A DNA stretch of 52,309 bases from RGIG9115 sp045649825 (lineage in GTDB: Bacteria; Bacillota; Clostridia; UBA1381), in assembly GCA_045649825.1 (NCBI GenBank), contig JAZRQO010000006.1, positions 1-52,309 of the forward strand, written 5' to 3'. Below the pieces are notes generated by a model that did not search any database, was not told where the DNA came from, and worked only from the letters and a program-made list of their open reading frames with translations. The translations under genes were made by a program, and so were the position numbers. Numbering within the stretch: position 1 is the first letter of the stretch; each line of letters starts with the position of its first letter. This document shows, piece by piece, positions 16,313-23,400 of this stretch.

Positions 16313-16624
16313 TTAAGAAATTACCTCAAAAGATACATTTGGAGTTGTCCTTTGTACATCTTCAAATATTTCAATCATTGTTTTGCAATATACCTTCAAT
16401 TCTTTTGGCAAAGAGTTATAGCCATAAATTTTCACTACGAAGTTTCCTCTGTCAACAAACAATCCATCAAGGCAATCTTCTAATGCACTCCAGTTTTCTC
16501 CGTAATACTCAGGAAGTCCGAATTTGTCTTTAAGAATAAAATGTATTTCACCTAAATACTTACATTTTGTAAAATCTAAAATGATAGGATTATCCTGGTT
16601 AGTTAAACACCAATGTTTGTTCAT
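16313..16624 (-). CDS. barstar-family immunity protein
   Basis: The 103-residue protein matches barstar, the inhibitor of barnase-type ribonucleases, with FGLPEYYGENWSALEDCLDG (about residues 35-54) as the diagnostic stretch that contacts the RNase active site in the known complex. The ATG at 16624 follows GGGAG by about 8 bases. It is the last gene of a leftward cluster behind a Ntox50 toxin and another immunity candidate. No barnase gene is present, so it is an orphan immunity gene, or it acts on the nearby toxin or on imported toxins. Confidence 0.88.
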   Translation of the reverse strand: MNKHWCLTNQDNPIILDFTKCKYLGEIHFILKDKFGLPEYYGENWSALEDCLDGLFVDRGNFVVKIYGYNSLPKELKVYCKTMIEIFEDVQRTTPNVSFEVIS

Positions 16625-16658
16625 TTGTATAGCTCCCATTATTGTTAATTGAATATCG

Positions 16659-16979
16659 CTAGTTGTTTCTTAATATAGACTCATTTTCTAGAATAATTTC
16701 CTCTGGGAAGTTACGATAATCAATGCAGAAGAATTCATCTTCTGTAATGTAAATGGGTGGTTCTCCAACAAGGTCAAGAGCTTTAAAAACAAACGACCAA
16801 AATTCTTCGTATCCATCTTCATCTATATCACAATCTGTTTCATCTTCAATGTAAGAATCAAAGACTCCTTGAACTTGACTACCATTTCCCCATTTTAAAA
16901 GCATTTTTTTTCCTTCATTCTCTGTAGCAACATCCATAAATGAACCAATTATTTCTTCTTCGTTTTCATTCAAATACAT
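16659..16979 (-). CDS. probable immunity protein to the adjacent Ntox50 toxin
   Basis: A 106-residue, strongly acidic protein (Asp/Glu-rich, for example SYIEDETDCDIDEDGYEEFW at about residues 48-67), with no recognised family. Its ATG lies 2 bases after the toxin stop codon and has GGAGG 8 bases upstream inside the toxin's last codons. That arrangement is classic for a polymorphic toxin's cognate immunity protein, and an acidic surface would suit binding a basic RNase. Function is inferred from position. Confidence 0.68.
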   Translation of the reverse strand: MYLNENEEEIIGSFMDVATENEGKKMLLKWGNGSQVQGVFDSYIEDETDCDIDEDGYEEFWSFVFKALDLVGEPPIYITEDEFFCIDYRNFPEEIILENESILRNN

Positions 16980-16981
16980 AC

Positions 16982-17569
16982 TTAGTTCCTCCAATCAATA
17001 GGTTTTTCAGGCACAATATGTGTTCCTGAATTTGAATAATGTATTGTTCCCACTGTTGTATCATAAGATTTGCCGGTTTTAGGGTCAACATACTTTCCTA
17101 TGATTTTTCGAAAATTCACTCTTTCTCTGTTTGCCCCTATTTTCTGGCCTTTGCCACTATATTTGTTTACTAATTTTTGTGCTGATTCAGTAGAAATATT
17201 AAGAATACTTTTTCCTTTTGTGTAGTTATTATGTCCTACTATATGTTTTCCCTGCTAGCCTAAATGTATTTTCTTGGAAAAAGTTGAAAAATTCGTGGAT
17301 TTTTTTGCTGTTTTCACAGCATCAGATGCTTTATCCGCTATTCTTGAAACCTTTGCTGCATCTCCTGCTTCACCTATTACAGGTATAACACCGAGGGCGC
17401 TCAGACCTGCTGAGGTAAAGTCACCTCTTGCCAAATCAACAGGGATGGATGCTAAATTTGTAAATGTATCAAGACCAGGAACAAATGATGCAGCAGCAAG
17501 CAAAGTGCTAAGTGCATCTAACGAGCTACCTTTTGTATTTCCGAAATTTCCGACTTTTCCAGCACCCAT
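16982..17569 (-). pseudogene. Ntox50-type polymorphic toxin interrupted by an in-frame TAG
   Basis: One reading frame runs from the ATG at 17569 to a TAA at 16982-16984, broken only by TAG at 17255-17257. The first 104 codons encode a Gly/Ala-rich pretoxin region (VGNFGNTKGSSLDALSTLL, then PVIGEAGDAAKVSRIADKA). The 90 codons after the TAG encode a complete Ntox50 RNase-type domain: QGKHIVGHNNYTKGKS, ERVNFRKIIGKYVDPKTGKS and GTIHYSNSGTHIVPEKP. Intact relatives read HLGxQGKH, so TAG replaces one residue. The ATG overlaps the DUF4417 stop (TAATG) with AGGTGA upstream. A long N-terminal delivery domain is absent. No good restart exists after the TAG, so the toxic half is probably not made. Confidence 0.82.
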
Positions 17570-18503
17570 TAAGCAGTCACCTGCTTTCTGGATTTTGAAA
17601 ATAGACTTTCAAAAGAAACAATCTCTATTCCGATATCTTTGTATTGTTTAAATATACAATCAGGCGCTGCTCCATAAACAACAATTGTTTTAGGTGATAG
17701 GCGTTTTACCGTTCGGTCAAGTCCTACTTTGAAAAATATCCTATCCTCTTTGCGCTTGATACAACCATGAGTACCGACTGCTATGGTTTTATTTTCTTCT
17801 ATACCGTCAAAACAAAATGAGTATGTACGTTCATCACCAAATCTTACGTTTGGAATAACCTCAATTCCGTTGTTCTGTAACCAATATGCCAATGCCCTAT
17901 TCCGGTAAGTATTCCACATTTGCATCACAAGGGGCATATTACGATACAAACTGAAGTCGGGGGATATTACCCCTTTAAACTTTTTAAGCTTATCCAAATA
18001 TCGTGTAGGGTTATTCCATAAGCGTTCAAACTTAACATCGTGCTCATACAGCCAAAACAATTAATATCAAAATCGATTTTCAAAGCACATCTATTCACCT
18101 TTAATGCGTTAAAATGCTCGATAATCCGAAAGGATTATCTCCGCTTTTGCCTTTTAAAGTTAAGTATCTGAGCTTTGAAAATTCTTCGACCTGAAATGGA
18201 TGGAATTTTGAGCAGTTTTGGGTGCGGAGGATGAAGTAATGCTTTTGCATTACAAAGACGACAAGGTTAAAAATGCCGAAATTACACCATTTCAGGCGAC
18301 TTTGATATTAATTGTTTTGGCTTTACCCAACGATCAAAATCAATACAATCTTTTGCCATTGCTTTTGAAAATTGTATCAATTTTGTGGTCAAATAATTGC
18401 TCGTTTTGATTTTTGGTAATTCAATATAGCCATCATACTCTGCGTTTTTGACTAAGAACGCATGAAACACATCATAGTGTTTATCAAAATTAGTGTTTTC
18501 CAT
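17569..18503 (-). pseudogene. DUF4417 protein gene split by an inserted element
   Basis: The ATG at 18503 (GGAGATATC upstream) begins a frame with FHAFLVKNAEYDGYIELPKI and FDRWVK, then enters a foreign sequence. The rest resumes at about 18050 with LYEHDVKFERLWNNPTRYL, FKGVISPDFSLYRNMPLVMQ and VIPNVRFGDERTYSFCFDG and ends at 17569. These are the N- and C-terminal parts of DUF4417, a family of unknown function frequent on mobile DNA. Removing 18053-18319 plus one copy of a GC dinucleotide rejoins the halves in frame as WVKLYEHD and gives a 221-residue protein of normal length. The stop overlaps the toxin start. Confidence 0.85.
18053..18319. mobile_element. 267-bp inverted-repeat insertion element (MITE-like)
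   Basis: The ends form terminal inverted repeats: counting the flanking GC, 18050-18075 and 18297-18322 match at 25 of 26 positions (core CAAAACAATTAATATCAAA). GC stands on both sides (18051-18052 and 18320-18321) as a 2-bp candidate target duplication. Nested inside are CCTGAAATGG / CCATTTCAGG (18190-18199, 18287-18296), GTAATGC / GCATTAC (18236-18253) and GATAATCC / GGATTATC (18120-18139). No transposase is encoded. It splits the DUF4417 gene. The parent transposon is unknown. Confidence 0.82.
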
Positions 18504-18539
18504 AATGATATCTCCAAATCTATTATTTGTCAATATCAT

Positions 18540-18567
18540 ATCATAATTCCTGCGGAAAAACCGTCAA
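18540..18567 (-). promoter_or_regulatory. promoter of the DUF4417-toxin-immunity cluster
   Basis: On the minus strand TTGACG (18562-18567) and TATGAT (18540-18545) are 16 bases apart and lie about 37 bases before the DUF4417 ATG. A second overlapping TATGAT gives an alternative with longer spacing. Confidence 0.65.
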
Positions 18568-18629
18568 CTTTTCTTTTACAATACTGTCCTTAAGAACGCT
18601 CGGCTTTGTAGCTGACTTTTTCAGTAAAT

Positions 18630-18989
18630 TTATACGTGGGTATTTTTGTATTTATTTATCAGAGCTTTGGTTTCCTGATAGTCATAATTTTTTGCGGAAA
18701 AATCGTTCATTATCTCAAGATAAACACTTTCAGGCTCGTTTATAACTGTTTGCATAGTATTGTTAAGTTCCATCCCTGTTATGATTCCGTCATCAAACAT
18801 TTTTCCCAGCATTATTCCCACCATATCATTCAGAGCAAAAATTAATTCTTGTTCCTCGGTTGTTATTTTGTCCATCAGGATATCGCAAATGTTTCGATAG
18901 AGCCGACTTGCTGTTGTATTATCCGCCTCAAAAGTTCTTTGCTCACTTATTGTATTGATTAAAGACAATAGCAGTTGAGTTGATTTCAT
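18630..18989 (-). CDS. unknown 119-residue protein
   Basis: I do not recognise this soluble, mostly helical protein. It starts MKSTQLLLSLINTISEQ, has a central NDMVGIMLGKMFDDG and ends DYQETKALINKYKNTHV. The ATG has AAAGGAAG 7 bases upstream, but that ribosome site is paired in a predicted hairpin (18997-19026). An oppositely read small RNA and an RHH regulator gene lie just upstream, suggesting tight control of its dose, as for plasmid replication or mobilisation genes. Function unknown. Confidence 0.7.
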   Translation of the reverse strand: MKSTQLLLSLINTISEQRTFEADNTTASRLYRNICDILMDKITTEEQELIFALNDMVGIMLGKMFDDGIITGMELNNTMQTVINEPESVYLEIMNDFSAKNYDYQETKALINKYKNTHV

Positions 18990-18996
18990 TAAAACA

Positions 18997-19026
18997 CTTC
19001 CTTTAAAAAATTTCTTGACAAGGAAG
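18997..19026 (-). promoter_or_regulatory. hairpin hiding the ribosome site of the 119-residue gene
   Basis: In the minus-strand mRNA CTTCCTT (19020-19026) can pair with AAGGAAG (18997-19003), which is the Shine-Dalgarno sequence of the gene starting at 18989. The loop contains the complement of the -35 box of the opposing small-RNA promoter. This points to translational control; it is inferred from complementarity alone. Confidence 0.6.
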
Positions 19027-19043
19027 CCTATGTGCAGTATAAT
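19015..19043 (+). promoter_or_regulatory. consensus promoter for an antisense small RNA
   Basis: TTGACA at 19015-19020 and TATAAT at 19038-19043, exactly 17 bases apart, read rightward although genes on both sides read leftward. No open frame follows; a terminator lies about 70 bases downstream. Confidence 0.82.
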
Positions 19044-19049
19044 ATTTAC

Positions 19050-19117
19050 AGATAGGAATTTCCTGTCGGTTGTAAGGTTTGTTATAGCTTTGTCAGGGCG
19101 GCAAACCTTACTTTTTT
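19050..19117 (+). ncRNA. predicted small antisense RNA (about 68 nt)
   Basis: The transcript would begin about 7 bases after TATAAT and end at the stem GTAAGGTTTG / CAAACCTTAC (19072-19081, 19102-19111) followed by six Ts. A smaller stem-loop precedes it (GATAGGAATTTCCTGTC). It is complementary to the mRNA between the RHH gene and the 119-residue gene and to the last codon of the RHH gene. The layout recalls antisense RNAs that control plasmid replication genes (for example RNAII beside CopG in pMV158). Expression is predicted, not shown. Confidence 0.68.
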
Positions 19118-19281
19118 ATTTCATTGTAGACTTTATCAATACCTTCCATTACTATTTGATATTGTGTTTTTCCTGTTTCAGAGCAACAGTATTGTAGTTT
19201 TTCCTTATCCTCAATTGTAGCTCTTATCTTTATTTCGGTAACTTTAGGATTTGATGTTGGTCTACCTGTGCGTGGACTCAT
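19108..19281 (-). CDS. small ribbon-helix-helix (CopG/Arc-type) regulator
   Basis: A 57-residue protein starting MSPRTGRPTSNPKVTEIKIR, followed by a helix DKEKLQYCCSETGKTQYQIV and an amphipathic final helix. The basic GRP motif, one beta strand and two helices are the pattern of small RHH repressors common on clostridial mobile elements. GAGGTGA lies 4 bases before the ATG. Two direct repeats overlap its promoter, suggesting self-repression. The following 119-residue gene is probably on the same mRNA, with the antisense RNA overlapping the junction. Confidence 0.85.
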   Translation of the reverse strand: MSPRTGRPTSNPKVTEIKIRATIEDKEKLQYCCSETGKTQYQIVMEGIDKVYNEIKK

Positions 19282-19298
19282 TAAATCACCTCACTTAT

Positions 19299-19339
19299 GT
19301 TCACACATAAATAATAACATACGTTCACACAAAAGTCAA
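19299..19339 (-). promoter_or_regulatory. promoter with direct-repeat operator for the RHH gene
   Basis: On the minus strand TTGACT (19334-19339) and TATTAT (19311-19316) are 17 bases apart. On the plus strand GTTCACACA occurs twice, at 19299-19307 and 19323-19331, 24 bases apart and flanking the -10 box. Repeated sites of this kind fit binding by the RHH protein. Confidence 0.72.
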
Positions 19340-19409
19340 GGTTTTTTTGCAAAAAAATGTTTTCATATTTTTTAGCAGTTTGTAGTTCGTGGTACAAATA
19401 TATATTGTT

Positions 19410-19510
19410 CCGCCTTGCGGTTACCCGAAAACCACTTCGCACTCAAGTGCTCGTATTTTTCGACCGCTGCGGAATTTGCAGTACATCTTCATCTGCCACC
19501 GGCAGCGATG
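19410..19510. repeat. stem-conserved repeat, copy A
   Basis: This about 100-bp noncoding sequence is a diverged direct repeat of 19772-19873. It contains short hairpins CCGCCTTGCGG, GCACTCAAGTGC and CTGCCACCGGCAG. Compared with copy B, differences fall mainly in loops while stems stay paired. From 19511 to 19589 nothing recognisable is present. Confidence 0.7.
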
Positions 19511-19589
19511 CCCTGCAAATCCAACTCGCCCGCTCGTTGGGGCCATAACCCCGAGGTGCGGGGGACAGGCTTTGCTTCGCTCAATGCAA

Positions 19590-19623
19590 AAAAAAACAAG
19601 ATGCTTAAAGCATCTTGTTTTTT
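19590..19623 (-). terminator. terminator after tRNA-fMet
   Basis: The stem ACAAGATGC / GCATCTTGT with A and T runs on both sides lies directly downstream of the leftward tRNA gene. Confidence 0.85.
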
Positions 19624-19699
<76 letters not shown>

Positions 19700-19771
19700 A
19701 TATATAAAATTGTTTTGAAGTGTTTGGTATACACCTCATAACCCTCATTCGGGTTATCTTTCCTTTGGAAA

Positions 19772-19873
19772 GCCGCTTTGCGGTTGCCCGAAAACTGCTT
19801 CGCACATAAGTGCTTGCATTTTTCGACCGCTACAGAATTTCTCCTTCGCCTTCATCTGCCTATGGGCAGCGGC
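19772..19873. repeat. stem-conserved repeat, copy B
   Basis: Direct repeat of 19410-19510, with the hairpins CCGCTTTGCGG, GCACATAAGTGC and CTGCCTATGGGCAG. It lies between the full initiator tRNA and its truncated copy. Confidence 0.7.
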
Positions 19874-19883
19874 TCGGATAAAT

Positions 19884-19914
19884 CCCGACGAGCTACCAAC
19901 TGCTCTACTCCGCG
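19884..19914 (-). pseudogene. truncated 5' part of tRNA-fMet
   Basis: 31 bases identical to the 5' end of the initiator tRNA at 19699, stopping within the anticodon stem (after GTCGGG). The shared upstream bases ATATAT show that the duplication also included the immediate 5' flank. It is read before the full copy from the promoter at 19942-19970. Confidence 0.88.
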
Positions 19915-19941
19915 ATATATGCTCTCCTTGAGAACTTCTAT

Positions 19942-19970
19942 ATTGTAGCATAATTTATAGTGTTTGTCAA
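19942..19970 (-). promoter_or_regulatory. promoter of the initiator tRNA locus
   Basis: On the minus strand TTGACA (19965-19970) and TACAAT (19942-19947) are 17 bases apart, 28 bases before the truncated tRNA copy. This is probably the original tRNA-fMet promoter. Confidence 0.85.
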
Positions 19971-20246
19971 GCGTTTTTTATGAAAAAGTGTTTTTTGGAT
20001 ATTAAATATGATAATTCGACGGGATTTGTAGGTTTTTTTGTGAAATAACCAAAAATTTAATATGAACATTACAACTTGATTTTTGTGACCGTTTAAGACA
20101 CAAAAAAACCTTTAAAAATGGCTTATTTCCTAGGTTTTTGGTTATGTTAATTATTGGTAAAATTAGCTGAATTTTATATAATTTATAATTTATGACTTTC
20201 TTATTTTATCAGTTCTTACAAAATATGTAAAAACTTCCATATTTGA

Positions 20247-20275
20247 TTGACACTGATTTTTATTTGTGTTAAACT
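20247..20275 (+). promoter_or_regulatory. promoter of the large surface-protein gene
   Basis: TTGACA at 20247 and TAAACT at 20270 with a 17-base spacer. The leader to the ATG at 20404 is about 120 bases and includes a small open frame. The AT-rich stretch 19980-20240 upstream shows no gene. Confidence 0.65.
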
Positions 20276-20334
20276 TTTATATGTATTAATATGCAAATTT
20301 AGCAAAAAATGGTATAGCTGTAGGAGGGTTTAAA

Positions 20335-20373
20335 ATGCAGCAACTGTGCTTTTTCCGGCGGGTTTCATATTAA
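20335..20373 (+). CDS. possible 12-residue leader peptide
   Basis: An ATG at 20335 with a strong ribosome site (TAGGAGGG, 5-6 bases upstream) opens a 12-codon frame, MQQLCFFRRVSY, ending in TAA 30 bases before the start of the large surface protein. The ribosome site is as good as that of the main gene. It may be a regulatory upstream frame; no function can be given. Confidence 0.45.
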   Translation: MQQLCFFRRVSY

Positions 20374-20403
20374 ATATAATACATCAAAAGGAGAAAGAGG
20401 AAA

Positions 20404-23400
20404 ATGAAAAAAATTCTATCTATGGTTCTTACACTTTCCATTGTGCTGGGCACAATAGGCGTTCCTGTTTTTGCGGAAGAGGTTACTGCATCTGCAAAAA
20501 TCGGTGATGAATCATATGCAACCTTAAGCGATGCATTGTCGGCAGCAAGCAGAGTGAGTGATGAGGTTGTGGTTGAAATTTATGATAAGGTTACCTTGAA
20601 TGAGAGCCTCAGCGGAAACTATACCTCAATTAAATTTGTAGGTAAAGATACTGATGCTGAAATATATCTTGATGTTCAGGGATATATTACTGCACCTGGT
20701 AAAACCGTAGCTTTTGAAGATTTGAAGCTAAGTAAATCTGAAGGTGGATTTGTAACCAATGCCGGCTTTATGAATCTTGCATTCGGTGTGTATGATGTTA
20801 ATTCAGTTTCATACAAAAATTGCGTTTTCTTAAACGGTGCATGTGCATCCAGCGGTGAGGTTACGTTTACCGGTTGTACATTCTATCGTTCCCACGACAG
20901 ATATGGTCTTTGGGCATACGGTGATGTTGATTGTACAGTAGACGGATGTACATTTGCTGATTTCCGTGGTATCAAAATGTATGCCGAAGGTTTGGAAAAG
21001 ACGGTTGAACTTACCGTTAAGAACACTGATTTCTCAGCAGTAAATAATAAGCCTGCTATTGTACTTACTTGCGGTGAGAGTGTTACTCTCGAAAACAATA
21101 CATACTCTAATACGGGTGTGTTCGAGCTTGACCTTGACGGTGCTCCAAACGGCACGTCGGTAGAGTCAGACGTCGCTCCTACATGTGTGAACGACAAAGG
21201 TGCTTGTGGTGTGCTTGTAGATGGTAAAATCTACACAACAGTAGAACAGGCGGCTGAAGTTGCAACTAGTGGCAGCACGGTAACACTCCTTCATAATTCT
21301 GCAGAAACAGTAGAACTCCCCGAAGGTGTAAACCTTAACAAGAATGGTTTTGAATCAGCCGGAGTTACCGTTAAAGGTGGGGCAGGGCTTTCAGGTTCAG
21401 GTACAGAACAAGATCCTTATCTTATCAATAATCTTGAAGACCTTAAATGGTTCCGTGACGATGTAAATGATGTTCAAGCTGACGGAAGTAATCAATATAC
21501 GGGTAAGTACATCAAGCTTACAGCCGATATTGATCTTGGCGATGAGGAATGGACACCTATTGGTGTGTATGATTCTTCAAAGGATCACATCAATTTTTGT
21601 GGTATATTTGATGGTGATGGTCACACAATTTCTAACTTGAAAATTAATAGTTCAAATCGTGCAGGCTTCTTTGGAGAGCTTGGAAAGAGTACTGATTTTG
21701 GTGGAGTAACTACTATTAAAAATATTACATTTGAAAATGCAAATGTTTCAAGTACAAGCGGATATGTTGGCGTAGTTGCATCTAATCCTTTCTGCGTAAC
21801 TTTTGACAATGTTTGTGTTAAAGGAGATATCAACGTACAGGGCGGTAGCTATACAGCGGTTATTGCCGGACATGGCTATGCAAATTTCAATAACTGTTCT
21901 GTTGATGGCGGTGAAAATAAGGGTAAAGTTGTGAGCACAGGCTGGGCAGTTGGTGGTATAGCAGGACATATAGGTGATTTTGGTTCTGTATTCACCAATT
22001 GTACTGTTAAAAATCTTGTTGTAGAGTCCTCAATTTGCGGTGCTGCTGCTATTGCTGGTTATGGTGCAAGCTTCAAAAAGAGTTCTAATCTTTATGCGGA
22101 AAATGTTGATATAGTCGCAAAATCAGAATATTATCCTGGTTGCAACGGTTATCTCTTTGGTTTGTATGGTGCGGGTGATAACTATGATGTTATAAAAAAC
22201 AGTTCAGTGGAGAATTGCACATTATTAGAGGGCGGTCAGGCTGTGGCAGTATATGATATGGCAGCCGCTATTGATACTACATTATACACTGAGCTTCAGG
22301 CAGCAGTTGATGCAGCAGTTGACGGTGATACAATCACACTTCTTTGTAATGTAACACAGACTGATGGTGTAATTATTACCGATAAAAAGCTTACGATCGA
22401 TCTTAATGGTAAGACTTTTGCGGTAACAGTGGGTACATCAACTAATTCAAGAAACTTCCTTATTAACGGAAGCTCTGTAGCAACAATCAAAAATGGTACA
22501 ATGGAAGCTAAGGGTGATTACAGTTCAGGTGCTTATGGTACAGTTCGTACAGAAGGAGCTGCATATGTAACACTTAAAGACCTTACATTGTATAACTACC
22601 GTGGAAATGGCTTGAACATAAAAGCTTGCTCCGGTACAAAAGTAGATATTTCAGATACAGTTGTTTATTCGCAGTACGGCGGCGGTATTGAAGCAGCCGG
22701 TGGTGAGATTGAACTGACTAATGTAACGGTTGACCAAAAGGGTATGTATACTGCTCCTTACAACAGTATGGCAATTTCTGTAAACGGCGGAGGAAAGGTT
22801 ACTGTAAATTCGGGTATCTATTCAACACTTCCTCTTACAGCAGAAGAAGCCAACAATCAGGGAAGTTCACACGGTTCATGGGCAGCAGGTGTGCTCAATA
22901 GCGGAGGAACACTTATTATCAATGGCGGTACATTTGCTAATGGAAACTATGGTGATGATTCTCTTGCCACTGCAGCCCGTGGCTTGATTCTCAGAGATAC
23001 ACACGGTGTTGTAGAAATCAATGGGGGAACATTCAATGCTTTGGGTAAGATAATTGATTATCAGAACAATCTTGGTGATGCTACAGGTAATGAGCTTATT
23101 ACAATCAAGGGTGGTACATTCAATGCACATCCCCTTGCAAATACTTACGAGCAATATGTAAAAATTCCGGAAGGCTATGCGGCAATCGAAAACCTTAGCG
23201 GCAAGTATGTAGTGGGTGTTGCTCCTACAGCTACTGTTATAGACCACGGTCCTACAGTAATTCCTGCTGATGAGCATAGTGTTTATGATTTTGCTACGGG
23301 CAAATATAATTCCAAAGGTACAGAGGATATGCCTCTTAATTTCGTTGTACAGTTTATTGCTGATGAAAGTGCACAAGCCGGTGCTGTAAGTCCTTACGCA

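Noticed and set aside
17255..17257. TAG as a coded pyrrolysine in the toxin
   Set aside because: No pyrrolysine genes are seen in the window and the neighbouring residues match a family where an ordinary residue stands; a nonsense mutation is simpler.
18218..18409. Plus-strand frame across the inserted element
   Set aside because: It runs through the inverted repeats of the element and part of the DUF4417 gene, with no ribosome site; a similar minus-strand frame in the element is also taken as chance.
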